The translations under genes were made by a program, and so were the position numbers. The notes beneath the pieces were generated by a model. The model was not told the origin of the DNA. It saw only the letters and a program-made list of their open reading frames with translations, and made no database searches. DNA of 64,000 bases from Tsuneonella litorea. GTDB lineage: Bacteria > Pseudomonadota > Alphaproteobacteria > Sphingomonadales > Sphingomonadaceae. Below are positions 25,683 through 33,570 of the stretch, one piece after another; the first letter of the stretch is position 1, and each line of letters starts with the position of its first letter. The stretch is from the NCBI RefSeq assembly GCF_025154015.1, contig NZ_JAOAMV010000006.1, positions 108,517 to 172,516 on the forward strand. Reading direction: 5' to 3'.

Positions 25683-26697
25683 GCGTTTCCCCGGCGTGGA
25701 ACGGGACGACCGCGGTGCCGCCCGCCTCGATCGTCTCCGGCACGGCCGCGTCGCCGCGCCGCAGCGTCACGGTCTCCTCGTTGACGGGTAGGCCATAGAA
25801 CGCCGGTCCCGCGAGCGAGGCGAACTGCTCGAACCGGTCAAGCGCGTCCTCTTCGTCGAACACGGTGACGTAGCTTTCGAGCGCGAAGGGTGCGTTGAAG
25901 ATCCCGGCACAGCCGCAGGCGCTTTCCTTGTCGTGCCTGGCGTGGGGCGCGCTGTCGGTGCCGAGAAAGAACTTGCCCGAACCCGACGTCGCCGCCTTGC
26001 GCAGTGCGAGCCGGTGCTCCTCGCGCTTGGCGACCGGCAGGCAGTAGGCGTGCGGGCGTATGCCACCTACCAGCATCGCGTTGCGGTTGATGTGGAGATG
26101 CTGCGGGGTGATCGTGCCGGCCACGTTCGGCCCTGCCGCCTCGACGAAGGCGACGCCTTCGCTGGTGGTGATGTGCTCGAGCACGACCTTGAGGCCGGGA
26201 AAGTCGCGCACGATGCGCGACAGGTGGCGCTCGATGAACACGGCCTCGCGGTCGAACACGTCGATGTCGCTCGTCGTCACCTCGCCGTGGATACACAGCA
26301 AGAGGCCCGCCTCCTCCATCGCCGCGAAAACCGGGGCAAGGTGCGCGATGTCGGTCACCCCGTGCGCCGAGTTGGTGGTGGCGTTCGCGGGATAGAGCTT
26401 GGCCGCGGTCAGCACGCCTTCGGCCTTGCCGCGGGCGAGGTCGGCCGGATCGGTGCTGTCGGTGAGATAGGCCGTCATCAGCGGCTCGAACGACAGTCCG
26501 TCCGGCACGGCGGCCAGGATCCGCTCGCGATAGGCGCGCGCGGCGTCGGTCGTGGTGACCGGCGGGGATAGGTTCGGCATCACGATCGCGCGGGCGAACT
26601 GGCGTGCGGTGTACTCCGCAACGCCCGCCAGCATCGCGCCGTCGCGCAGGTGCACGTGCCAGTCGTCAGGGCGGCGAATGGTGAGGGAATCGGTCAT
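25660..26697 (-). CDS. pyrC: Dihydroorotase, class II
   Basis: 345 residues, a normal length for the short homodimeric type. Metal and substrate residues are readable: DWHVHLRDG (residues 12-20), the carboxylated lysine in AAKLYPANATTNSAHG (about residue 98), CIHGE (about 136), EHITT (about 175) and the catalytic Asp in LGTDSAPHARHDK. It closes the ring of carbamoyl aspartate to dihydroorotate in pyrimidine synthesis. It is divergent from ygfZ with a 39-nt gap and convergent with rarD. Confidence 0.95.
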   Translation of the reverse strand: MTDSLTIRRPDDWHVHLRDGAMLAGVAEYTARQFARAIVMPNLSPPVTTTDAARAYRERILAAVPDGLSFEPLMTAYLTDSTDPADLARGKAEGVLTAAKLYPANATTNSAHGVTDIAHLAPVFAAMEEAGLLLCIHGEVTTSDIDVFDREAVFIERHLSRIVRDFPGLKVVLEHITTSEGVAFVEAAGPNVAGTITPQHLHINRNAMLVGGIRPHAYCLPVAKREEHRLALRKAATSGSGKFFLGTDSAPHARHDKESACGCAGIFNAPFALESYVTVFDEEDALDRFEQFASLAGPAFYGLPVNEETVTLRRGDAAVPETIEAGGTAVVPFHAGETLSWRLVA

Positions 26698-26736
26698 CGC
26701 CCTTCCCTTAGAGCGGGGACCCCCTATCTGCCAGCC

Positions 26737-27465
26737 ATGCCCGCTACCCGCCTGTTCGACCGCGCCGTCGTGCGTGTCTCACCCCGCGCCGAGGACGAGG
26801 ACGCCGCCGGCTTCCTCCAGGCCCTGCTCACCAATGACGTTTCGGGGCCGCTGCCGGTCTATGCCGGCCTGCTGACCGCGCAGGGCAAGGCGCTGTTCGA
26901 CCTGGTCGTCTGGCCGGGCGCACCCGGCGAGATCCTGCTCGACTGCGAGTCCGCCCACGCCGACGAACTCGTCAGGCGGCTCTCGCTCTACCGGCTGCGC
27001 CGCCAGCTGGATATCGCGCGCGACGACAGCGTAGCGGTCCACTGGGCTCCGCACGCCGGCGACGGCGGTGCTGCCGATCCCCGTCTTCCCGCGCTGGGCG
27101 AACGATGGCTCGCGCCCGCCTCGGAGTCTGACGAACCCGCCGACGATGCCTGGCGCATGCAGCGCCTGCGCCTCGGCGTTCCCGAGGGACGCGCCGAACT
27201 GGGCGACATCCTCTGGCTCGAGACCAATGCGGCCGAACTGAATGGGGTGAGCTTCTCCAAGGGGTGCTACGTCGGGCAGGAAAACACCGCCCGGATGAAC
27301 TGGCGGCAGAAGGTCAACCGGCGGCTGGTCGTCGTGCCGCTGGCCGCATCGGACCAAGCGCGGCGCAAGGCAGCCTGGCCCGACGACGGCTTCGCCGTCG
27401 ATCACTTGCGGACCGACGCGATCCCGCCCGATGCCGTTCCGGACTGGATGCGCCTGTCCGATTGA
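26737..27465 (+). CDS. ygfZ: Folate-binding Fe-S maintenance protein YgfZ
   Basis: 242 residues from the ATG at 26737. GcvT-like fold with the N-terminal FLQALLTNDVSGPLPVYAGLLTAQG-type segment and the invariant motif KGCYVGQE (about residues 174-181) containing the functional cysteine. YgfZ supports assembly or repair of certain Fe-S enzymes in a folate-dependent way. Slightly shorter than the E. coli protein, as is common in alphaproteobacteria. It ends just before a long hairpin. Confidence 0.92.
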   Translation: MPATRLFDRAVVRVSPRAEDEDAAGFLQALLTNDVSGPLPVYAGLLTAQGKALFDLVVWPGAPGEILLDCESAHADELVRRLSLYRLRRQLDIARDDSVAVHWAPHAGDGGAADPRLPALGERWLAPASESDEPADDAWRMQRLRLGVPEGRAELGDILWLETNAAELNGVSFSKGCYVGQENTARMNWRQKVNRRLVVVPLAASDQARRKAAWPDDGFAVDHLRTDAIPPDAVPDWMRLSD

Positions 27466-27511
27466 CACGCGAACGGGGCGACACCCGCGAAGGTGCCGCC
27501 CCTCTCGCGTG
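27466..27511. terminator. Bidirectional hairpin between convergent genes
   Basis: Two 20-nt arms (27466-27485 and 27492-27511) are complementary at 17 of 20 positions, with a 6-nt loop (CGCGAA). The hairpin begins right after the ygfZ stop and lies 18 nt before the stop of the convergent gene at 27530. No T-run follows on either strand, so termination would not be the classic type. Confidence 0.5.
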
Positions 27512-27529
27512 CGACCGCGCGAGATGGCG

Positions 27530-28528
27530 TCAGGCGGGCGCTGTCCGGTTGTAGCGGGCGAGCGCCGGCCAGTTGCTGGTATAATCGCTCAGGTCGATCC
27601 GCGGCGGACCGCTTTCGAACTTGCGCCCGAGCGAGGCGAGGATCAGCCGGGCCCGCTTGAGCCGTGCGCCCGGCGAGCGGAACGGGTTGGCCCGGTCCGG
27701 CCGCGCGGCGACCATCCGGCGAAGCAGGCTGGTCCGCTCCTCGAAATCGGTCGGCGCTTCGCGCGGCAGGGCGATCGCAGCGCCTTGGCTGGGCAGGTAG
27801 CCCTGTCTTTCCATCGCCGGTTGCGGGCCCGTGGGCCGGGCAGCCGTGACCGCAGCCCCCGTCGGCGCAGGATGATCGACCGGTTCGCGGACGATCGGCC
27901 GCTGGATCGCGGGCGCTTCATCCGCACGAACTATGGCCCGGCGACGGCGCATGAGCAGGACAAGACCGCCGGCCGCGATGGCGGCAACGAGAAGGCCGGC
28001 GAGCAACTGGGCAAGCCCCTCGGTCACGTCCTCACGCTGCGACTCCATCTCGGGCGCCGGGCGAACTTCGTCGTCGATGGATTGAGCGGCAATGTCCCTG
28101 GCCGCAACCTCCGTCGCGTCGCCGGATACGCTGGCGAGTTCCTGCGGGCCATTGGTGGCCGCCGCAGCGACAGGGGCGAGGCCAGGATCGACGTCCTTCC
28201 TGCTGGTGGCCCGCATCGGCCGCGGCACGGTGCGCGAAACGTCGCTGGCGGGGGCCGGTGCCGTCGTGCGCGTCGTCCGGGCCGTCGCGGTGACCGGCAA
28301 CGGCGCGGGCGGCTCCTCGGCCGCTGTAACCGGCGCGACCTCGGGCACGACGATCGTCGGCTGGGACGCCGGCACGGGATCGGGAACCGGCAGGCTGCTT
28401 TCCGGCAGCACGATCGGGCCGGTCGTTGCTTGCGAAGCCGTCTGGGCGACGGCAAGGCTGGACGATAGGGCGGTCGCCGCGGCAATCGCGGCGAGGCCCG
28501 TGCGGAGCGGTTTGGTGCAGGTCTTCAT
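27530..28528 (-). CDS. Secreted/membrane-anchored protein of unknown function
   Basis: 332 residues from the ATG at 28528. A signal peptide (GLAAIAAATALSSSLAVAQ) leads into a long Pro/Ala/Thr-rich extracytoplasmic part, one transmembrane segment (about residues 178-197, LAQLLAGLLVAAIAAGGLVL) and RRRR at the cytoplasmic border, then a basic C-terminal region ending with RIDLSDYTSNWPALARY. Topology is inferred as periplasmic N-part and cytoplasmic C-part. I do not recognise the family. The first half looks disordered. It converges on ygfZ. Confidence 0.72.
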   Translation of the reverse strand: MKTCTKPLRTGLAAIAAATALSSSLAVAQTASQATTGPIVLPESSLPVPDPVPASQPTIVVPEVAPVTAAEEPPAPLPVTATARTTRTTAPAPASDVSRTVPRPMRATSRKDVDPGLAPVAAAATNGPQELASVSGDATEVAARDIAAQSIDDEVRPAPEMESQREDVTEGLAQLLAGLLVAAIAAGGLVLLMRRRRAIVRADEAPAIQRPIVREPVDHPAPTGAAVTAARPTGPQPAMERQGYLPSQGAAIALPREAPTDFEERTSLLRRMVAARPDRANPFRSPGARLKRARLILASLGRKFESGPPRIDLSDYTSNWPALARYNRTAPA

Positions 28529-28596
28529 AGCCGGCAAACAATCCGCAAGTTTTGACGCGGTTTCCGTTTATCCGTGGTTCAGGAACGGCCTAAGCC

Positions 28597-28616
28597 CACG
28601 AATATTCGTGTTTTTT
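28597..28616 (+). other. CACGAATATTCGTG palindrome followed by a T-run
   Basis: A perfect 14-bp palindrome (28597-28610) followed by six T in an AT-rich stretch between two minus-strand genes. As RNA it would be a weak hairpin (5-bp stem, ATAT loop) with a U-run on the plus strand, where no gene precedes it. It may instead be an operator about 70 bp upstream of the gene starting at 28528. Confidence 0.35.
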
Positions 28617-28686
28617 CGTTATTTTTTCACGACGACCGGATGGATTTGCCCGGCGAACCGAAGGGCCTGAAACGCGCCGTTACTGT

Positions 28687-29142
28687 CTACGGCACGGGCG
28701 AATCCGCCCCATCGGGCGTGGTGAACGACCGCGTTTCGGTCCAGGCGCATCCGGACCGCTGTTCTCCCTTCACCTCGAGCGTAGCGACGAAGGGATAGGT
28801 CCGGTCGCTCATCCCGTCCGAACATTCGCCGGGGGTCACGGCGAGCACGAACCGCGCACCGTCATAGGTGCCGCTCCACGACAGCCCGCCGCGACCAGCG
28901 AAGCGGGTGACGACGATGTCGGTGCCATCGGGATCTTCGGGCGTCGAATAGGTCAGCGCAGTGCCGACCACCTGACCGCCCCAGAAAGGCTCGGTGCCGG
29001 TAAAGCGGACGGTCTCGTTCGCGCCGATGGCCGCGAAAGGCGCGTCGTCGGCGGCATCGCCGGGGATGCCTTCCGTCGGGCTGCTGCACCCGGAAATGGC
29101 GAGCGCGGCCAGTGCGGCCGCGATAGATGCGAATCGGTGCAT
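28687..29142 (-). CDS. COG3650-like small lipoprotein
   Basis: 151 residues from the ATG at 29142 (39 upstream codons are open but precede the signal peptide). A lipoprotein signal ends in LAISGC. The mature part has FTGTEPFWGGQVVG and a C-terminal VLAVTPGECSDGMSDRTYPF block with a second cysteine (SGCAW), the pattern I associate with COG3650 periplasmic proteins. Their function is unknown. It is divergent from the gene at 29250. Confidence 0.78.
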   Translation of the reverse strand: MHRFASIAAALAALAISGCSSPTEGIPGDAADDAPFAAIGANETVRFTGTEPFWGGQVVGTALTYSTPEDPDGTDIVVTRFAGRGGLSWSGTYDGARFVLAVTPGECSDGMSDRTYPFVATLEVKGEQRSGCAWTETRSFTTPDGADSPVP

Positions 29143-29249
29143 GGCCGGTCGACGCGCGACGTCTCCCTCGGTTCCGTGGTTTCGCGGAACATGGTCCGCG
29201 TTTCGTGCATTGTCTGGGGCAAACGGTTCAGGACATTCGGAGTCAGACC

Positions 29250-29738
29250 ATGAAGCCAACCCCCTGGTTTCTGGGCGCGTGCGCGTTCGCGTCGATCGCC
29301 GGCGCGGTCGGCGGCGCTACCACCAACACCACCCCCATCCAGAACGCCGGGATCGGCATGGAGATGCTGCCCGAGCGGCCGATCGCATTCGATCGCGCCG
29401 ACAGCGGCATCCCCGAGGTTGCCCCGCCCGATCACTACCCGATGACCACCCCTTACGGCAGGGTCGAGGTTGCCGAACTGTCGTCGCGCGGCCTCTACGC
29501 GCAGCAGCGGTTCGGCTGGCAGACGGCCCGTTACGCCCCGCTGCCGGAACCCCCTCTTGTCGAGGAGCCCGCCGCCGAGGACCGCTGGATCGGAGCCGAC
29601 CGGGCGCCGCCCGAGCTGGAGGCGTCACCGCTGGCCGCACCGCTCGAACCGCTCGAACTGGCTCCGCCACCGGCTGGCGAAGCGGGCCAGCACCGGATGA
29701 TCGACGTCGCCGCTACGCTGCCCGGGGACCAGGGATAA
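29250..29738 (+). CDS. Short exported proline-rich protein of unknown function
   Basis: 162 residues from the ATG at 29250, preceded by CGGAG 9 nt upstream. A hydrophobic N-terminus (PWFLGACAFASIAGAVGG) acts as signal peptide or anchor. The rest is acidic and Pro/Glu/Ala-rich (PLEPLELAPPPAGEAG) and looks disordered. No family recognised. It is divergent from the COG3650-like lipoprotein and convergent with the dioxygenase-like gene. Confidence 0.65.
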   Translation: MKPTPWFLGACAFASIAGAVGGATTNTTPIQNAGIGMEMLPERPIAFDRADSGIPEVAPPDHYPMTTPYGRVEVAELSSRGLYAQQRFGWQTARYAPLPEPPLVEEPAAEDRWIGADRAPPELEASPLAAPLEPLELAPPPAGEAGQHRMIDVAATLPGDQG

Positions 29739-29742
29739 GGCC

Positions 29743-29761
29743 CGCACCGGCTGGCGGTGCG
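29743..29761. terminator. Short hairpin between convergent genes
   Basis: CGCACCG-GCTGG-CGGTGCG, a perfect 7-bp stem with a 5-nt loop, lying exactly in the 28-nt gap between the stop of the gene at 29250-29738 and the stop of the convergent gene at 29767. No T-run follows; a shared terminator role is inferred from position. Confidence 0.35.
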
Positions 29762-29766
29762 CGCAC

Positions 29767-30384
29767 CTATCCCTCGATCATCACGATGTCCCAGCTGTAG
29801 CGATGGTCGCCTAACGCCGCGGCGAGCGAGGTGGGCGCGGCATCGCCCAGCGAACGGTAAAGTTCGTCCCTCGCGTTCGCCTCGGCATCTTCGGGGAAAT
29901 ACATCTGGAAGATGCTCCGCGCGTCGCGACCGGTCACGTCCATGTGGATGTGCGGGGTGCGCTGGCCGATTGGGCTGTCATAGCTGCCGGGCTTCACGGT
30001 GAGCAGCTTCCAGCTGCCGTCGGTCCCGGTGTGGATCGAGGCAAAGCCCTGGAAGTTGGGATCGAGCGGCATGACCGCCGGGTCCTGCGGGTGGGCGTAG
30101 CGGCCCGCCGCGTTGGCCTGCCAGATGTCGAGCCTGGCCCCGGGTATCGGCTTGCCCAGCCGGTCGAGCACGCGGCCCATGACTTCGATCACCTGGCCTT
30201 TGGCCCGGCCGCTTCCCCCGCCTACTCGCGTCAGGTCGGCATCGGTTTCGCCCCGGTAGGAGGCGGGGAAAAACGGTCCGATGGTCGATGTCGCGGTGAT
30301 CGTCTGCGCGAGCGCCTGGCCGCCGATTGCCGCACCTCCGATTGCGCCCGCCACGAAGGTTCTGCGCGAAATCCGTTCGTTCAT
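29767..30384 (-). CDS. Exported intradiol ring-cleavage dioxygenase-like protein
   Basis: 205 residues from the ATG at 30384. A Tat signal is visible (SRRTFVAGAIGGAAIGG, twin Arg). The beta-sandwich of protocatechuate 3,4-dioxygenase type follows: STIGPFFP, VMGRVLDRLGKPIPGARLDI, WQANAAGRYAHPQD, and the iron-ligand region GQRTPHIHMDV with two histidines; tyrosine ligands are probably in GRYAHP and PGSYDS. Tat export suits a folded metalloprotein. The substrate is unknown; no aromatic-degradation genes are nearby. Confidence 0.82.
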   Translation of the reverse strand: MNERISRRTFVAGAIGGAAIGGQALAQTITATSTIGPFFPASYRGETDADLTRVGGGSGRAKGQVIEVMGRVLDRLGKPIPGARLDIWQANAAGRYAHPQDPAVMPLDPNFQGFASIHTGTDGSWKLLTVKPGSYDSPIGQRTPHIHMDVTGRDARSIFQMYFPEDAEANARDELYRSLGDAAPTSLAAALGDHRYSWDIVMIEG

Positions 30385-30471
30385 GCCCGTCACCCTCTCG
30401 AGGCGACCCGCGAGCGGCAGCTTACGCCGAGCCGGGCGGACAGGCAACGCGGTTGCTGCCGGAACCGTTCG

Positions 30472-30672
30472 TCAGACGGCCGAGCGGCGCCCGTCGGGCT
30501 CCCGCGCGACGCCCTTGAACGGTTCGCCATCGCGCTTCACGGCTATGAATTCGCCCGCGTTTTCGCCGCTGGAACGGTCGCGCTTGGCCCATCTTCCGGT
30601 TATCGGATTGCGCACCTGCGTGCGGTCGCCGATCGCGCCGATCCGATGTCCTTCGCCCGTGTTTCTTGCCAT
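30472..30672 (-). CDS. Small hydrophilic protein of unknown function
   Basis: 66 residues, ATG at 30672 with an excellent AAGGAGA ribosome site 8 nt upstream, which makes it a convincing gene. Highly charged: MARNTGEGHRIGAIGDRTQ at the start and FIAVKRDGEPFKGVAREPDG near the end. From memory, similar short proteins with an F-x-x-VK-x-DG-x-PFKGV motif occur in other sphingomonads; I cannot verify this here. It lies 54 nt downstream of the PEBP gene on the same strand, so it is likely co-transcribed with it. Confidence 0.75.
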   Translation of the reverse strand: MARNTGEGHRIGAIGDRTQVRNPITGRWAKRDRSSGENAGEFIAVKRDGEPFKGVAREPDGRRSAV

Positions 30673-30726
30673 CGCGGAATCTCCTTTACGGGATACGAAT
30701 CCCCCGCGATTCCAGATGGTTCCCGG

Positions 30727-31290
30727 CTATCCGCCGCGCGCGTAGGTTCCCGTGACGACGGCGGCGCCGATCACGTGCCCCTCTATCGCTTCGATCAGCG
30801 CGCCGCGGCCCTTGCCCGGCGCAAGGTCGAGCGGCGCATCCAGCGCGAAGATCTGGAACACGTAATCGTGGCTGCCGTGACCGCTCGGCGGATCGGGCGG
30901 CAGCCAGCCGGCTTGCTGGTACGAATTCAGGCCGAGCATCGGGGGATCGTCACCCTCGTAAAGCTCGCCTGCGGCAGGTTCCATGCCCCAGCCGAGCAGG
31001 TGGACGAACGGTTCGGGCGTCGGTGCGTCGGGATCCTCGACCACGAGCGCCAGTGCCTTCGTGCCCGGCGGCGGCGCGGTCCACGCGAGCGGCGGGCAGC
31101 AGGCGTCCTCCTCGTCGGCGGTAAACATCGGGTCGAGCACGCCGCCATCCATGAAGGCCGCGCTCGACAGCGCGAACCCGCCCGCGCCCATGACCGCCTC
31201 GCTGCCGAGCCTGGCGACCGCGAGCTTGCCGTGTCCGGCGCGGACGTTGTGCAGCAGGCGGCCGAGGAAGGCGGGTACGTGTTCGAGCAT
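30727..31290 (-). CDS. YbhB/YbcL-type PEBP (Raf-kinase-inhibitor-like) protein
   Basis: 187 residues. PEBP signatures are present: ACCPPLAWTAPPPGTKALAL, VVEDPDAPTPEPFVHLLGWG (the DPDAP motif) and GSHDYVFQIFALD (the GxHxY-type motif). Cytoplasmic, ligand-binding fold of unknown physiological role in bacteria. An EcfG-like promoter candidate (31317-31341) lies just upstream, and the 66-residue gene follows. Confidence 0.9.
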   Translation of the reverse strand: MLEHVPAFLGRLLHNVRAGHGKLAVARLGSEAVMGAGGFALSSAAFMDGGVLDPMFTADEEDACCPPLAWTAPPPGTKALALVVEDPDAPTPEPFVHLLGWGMEPAAGELYEGDDPPMLGLNSYQQAGWLPPDPPSGHGSHDYVFQIFALDAPLDLAPGKGRGALIEAIEGHVIGAAVVTGTYARGG

Positions 31291-31316
31291 CGCGCGAGGT
31301 CTCCTGTCGGAAAGGG

Positions 31317-31341
31317 AATGTCCAGCGCCCCCTGCCGTTCC
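31317..31341 (-). promoter_or_regulatory. Candidate EcfG (general stress) promoter for the PEBP gene
   Basis: Read on the minus strand: GGAAC, 16 nt, CATT. The alphaproteobacterial EcfG consensus is GGAAC-N16/17-CGTT, so one of nine bases differs. It lies 27 nt upstream of the start at 31290, a suitable distance. Confidence 0.5.
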
Positions 31342-31397
31342 GGCGGCGGCAGCGCAAGGGCACGTCGCCGCCGTTTCAGGCAGGTCAGCGGGTTTCG

Positions 31398-31422
31398 GGA
31401 ACGGCGCTGCACGCCCGTCGCT
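31398..31422 (+). promoter_or_regulatory. Possible EcfG-like promoter for the 85-residue protein gene
   Basis: GGAAC, 16 nt, CGCT (consensus CGTT, one mismatch), about 78 nt upstream of the ATG at 31500. Weaker case than the PEBP site because of distance. Confidence 0.35.
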
Positions 31423-31499
31423 TGTTCATCAGAGACGCCGTGCGGAGCGGCGAGCCACCTTGCCGTCCGCGACCGGCGTCAACTGCAGGAGAACCCGCG

Positions 31500-31757
31500 A
31501 TGCCGGATACGAAAGCAACCCAAGCCATGCCCGGGAATGGAGAGCACAAGGGCCAGCGCGATGCCAATGGCGAAACCGACGGCCTGATCCCACGCGACCG
31601 GCGCGGCGCTGGTGGCGGCGGCCCGGCCCGGCCGAGGCACGCCGACGGCGACTATCACGGCGGGCAGACCGGCGCGGCCTATCACGGCTATGGCCAGCTC
31701 GGCGAAGACGACGTCGAAGGCCAGCAAAACGTCAACGCACCGAGCGAGGATCCCTGA
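31500..31757 (+). CDS. Small disordered hydrophilic protein of unknown function
   Basis: 85 residues from the ATG at 31500; AGGAGAA lies 8-14 nt upstream and selects this start over the longer open frame. The sequence is rich in Gly, Asp, Arg and His with no hydrophobic core (e.g. DYHGGQTGAAYHGYGQLGED), so probably intrinsically disordered. No family recognised. It is divergent from the PEBP gene, with a stress-type promoter candidate between them; yaiI follows on the same strand 44 nt later. Confidence 0.65.
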   Translation: MPDTKATQAMPGNGEHKGQRDANGETDGLIPRDRRGAGGGGPARPRHADGDYHGGQTGAAYHGYGQLGEDDVEGQQNVNAPSEDP

Positions 31758-31801
31758 GCAACACCATCGCCCGGCCGCGCGGCCGTGCTAGGGTGTCGTC
31801 T

Positions 31802-32263
31802 ATGACGGAACCCCTGACGATCCTGGTCGATGCCGACGCTTGCCCGGTCAAGGACGAGATCTACTGTGTGGCGGCGCGCTACGGCGCGCAGGTCCGCGTC
31901 GTCAGCAACAGCGCCTTCCGCATTCCGATCGATGACCGGATCCGGCGCGTCGTCGTGTCGGACGCCTTCGACGCCGCGGACGACTGGATTGCCGATCACT
32001 CCGGCCCGCGCAGCGTCGTGGTGACGGGCGACATCCTCCTTGCCGAACGCTGTCTCAAGGCGGGGGCGCACGTCCTGTCGCATGCCGGCAAACCGTTCGA
32101 TTCCGCAAGCATCGGCGGCGCAATCGCCACCCGCGCGATCATGGCGGATATGCGGGCGGGAATGGACGGGCCCGGCGGCGGCCCACCCCCGTTTACGAGA
32201 GCCGACCGCGCGCGATTTCTCCAGGCGCTCGATCGCGTGATGGTTTCCCTCGCCCGGCGCTAG
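31802..32263 (+). CDS. yaiI: YaiI/YqxD family protein (UPF0178, DUF188)
   Basis: 153 residues from the ATG at 31802. PIN-like fold family with the hallmark ILVDADACPVKDEI (residues ~6-19), VVTGDILLAERCLKAGA and LSHAGKPFDSASIGGAIATR. The acidic residues suggest a metal-dependent nuclease or related activity, but the function is unproven. The 3' end overlaps the convergent gene by 4 bp. A decayed paralogue lies at 36.9-37.15 kb. Confidence 0.92.
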   Translation: MTEPLTILVDADACPVKDEIYCVAARYGAQVRVVSNSAFRIPIDDRIRRVVVSDAFDAADDWIADHSGPRSVVVTGDILLAERCLKAGAHVLSHAGKPFDSASIGGAIATRAIMADMRAGMDGPGGGPPPFTRADRARFLQALDRVMVSLARR

Positions 32264-32589
32264 CCGGACGTGGCATCACCAGCCTCGCGCCGCTCGCGGC
32301 TCGCGCGCAGCTCGCTCGCCTGCAGGTGCAGCGCGCGCGAGGACAGGCGGATTTCCCGGCTCTGCTGAAAGAAGCCGAGCACCAACCAGAGAAACGCCAG
32401 CGGGCTCGCCACCCCGCCGAGGAAATCGCCAAGCTCGTTTAGCCGCAGGTCCGCCGGGTTCTGGCCCTGCACGAACAGGTAGATGACCAGCCCCACGACA
32501 TAGAGCGCAGAAAGGCACAGCCCGATCATGGGCAAGCGCCGCCGCTCGCGGCGATCGTCGAGCATCGCATTGGGCGCGGTGTCCGGCAT
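32260..32589 (-). CDS. Small two-helix membrane protein of unknown function
   Basis: 109 residues from the ATG at 32589, chosen because GGAGAA sits 6 nt upstream; an ATG at 32604 is also in frame. Two hydrophobic helices (LPMIGLCLSALYVVGLVIYLF and GVASPLAFLWLVLGFF, the first shown to within its core) flank the loop NPADLRLNELGDF. The C-terminus is an amphipathic, probably coiled-coil helix rich in Arg, Ser and Glu. The family is not named with confidence. It overlaps the yaiI end. Confidence 0.65.
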   Translation of the reverse strand: MPDTAPNAMLDDRRERRRLPMIGLCLSALYVVGLVIYLFVQGQNPADLRLNELGDFLGGVASPLAFLWLVLGFFQQSREIRLSSRALHLQASELRASRERREAGDATSG

Positions 32590-32774
32590 TCGCTTCTCCC
32601 GCATCTTTGCACGTTCAAGAGTGCCCGAAACAAGCGCCAGAGTCGACGGGCCTTGCCGCCACCTCAGATCACGGCTGAAAGCGAGGGCGAAGTATTTCAC
32701 GTTATGTAGTCTTTCATTAAGCTCTCCGTGTTTCAGATAAAGGCGAATAATTGGCGTTGAACACGGATCATCGA

Positions 32775-33503
32775 ATGACAGAAGATCTCTTCTTCCTGAT
32801 CGACAAGCCGGTCCTTCTGCTCTGCGTACTGTTCGTCGGCGGAGTGATCGGCATCGGAATCGAGCGACTTGTCGAAGGACAGAAGCGTGCCGCGCGCCGG
32901 GCCTACTGGGCGGGCCGCAACGCCGCCAAGCGAAGCCGCGGCGGGCAAAACGATTATGCAAGGACCGCCAAGTTTCTGCTGGCGGGAAAGTCGAACAGCA
33001 AGACATCGCTTGATGCGAGCGACCAGCTTCGCATCGTGATGGCCGCATCGTTCAAGGCCCGCGCACTGCTCAACCGACCGGAAGCAAACGTCTTCAAGAC
33101 GCTCGACGCTGCCGTCATCGGACGCAATCCCGCCTGGCAGGTGATGGCGCAAGTCTCGCTGGGCGAATTCCTTTCGAGCGAGGACGGCGAGGCCTACTTC
33201 GCAGTCAATTCGAAGCGCGTCGATTTCGCGCTGATGGACGAAAGATGCCGCGTTCGCCATGCGATCGAATACCAGGGCACCGGTCACCATCTCGAAGGCG
33301 GCGCCGCCGCCGCGCGTGATGCGGTCAAGAAGGAAGCCTTGCGCAAGGCGGGCATTGGATACCACGAGGTCGTCGCGGGCCACACCACTCCGGCGGAACT
33401 GAAGCGACTTGTGGAGCGGCTGGTCCCCCCGGCCGTCCCGCCAGAGCCGACCACCCCGACGAAAGCCGTCCCCGCCCCGTGCGGTCCGGTGGTGCAGGTT
33501 TGA
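32775..33503 (+). CDS. DUF2726-domain protein with N-terminal membrane anchor
   Basis: 242 residues from the ATG at 32775 (a TTG at 32751 is in frame). Residues ~10-30 form one transmembrane helix (PVLLLCVLFVGGVIGIGIE). The C-terminal domain, with VDFALMDERCRVRHAIEYQG and AVKKEALRKAGIGYHEV, is DUF2726, which I associate with the restriction-endonuclease-like/Vsr-like fold: Asp, Glu and Lys residues are placed as D...E-x-Q...K. The activity is unknown. Codon use looks a little less GC-rich than its neighbours, and the 5' region is AT-rich, so it may be acquired. Confidence 0.75.
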   Translation: MTEDLFFLIDKPVLLLCVLFVGGVIGIGIERLVEGQKRAARRAYWAGRNAAKRSRGGQNDYARTAKFLLAGKSNSKTSLDASDQLRIVMAASFKARALLNRPEANVFKTLDAAVIGRNPAWQVMAQVSLGEFLSSEDGEAYFAVNSKRVDFALMDERCRVRHAIEYQGTGHHLEGGAAAARDAVKKEALRKAGIGYHEVVAGHTTPAELKRLVERLVPPAVPPEPTTPTKAVPAPCGPVVQV

Positions 33504-33570
33504 TCTGGCGCAAGGACCGGCACGAACGACAGGTCTATCACAAGCGCATTCCCCATCAAGGAGACCGCCG

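Noticed and set aside
30673..30726. EcfG promoter directly before the 66-residue gene
   Set aside because: GGAAC is present but no CGTT follows at 16-17 nt; the gene is more simply co-transcribed with PEBP.
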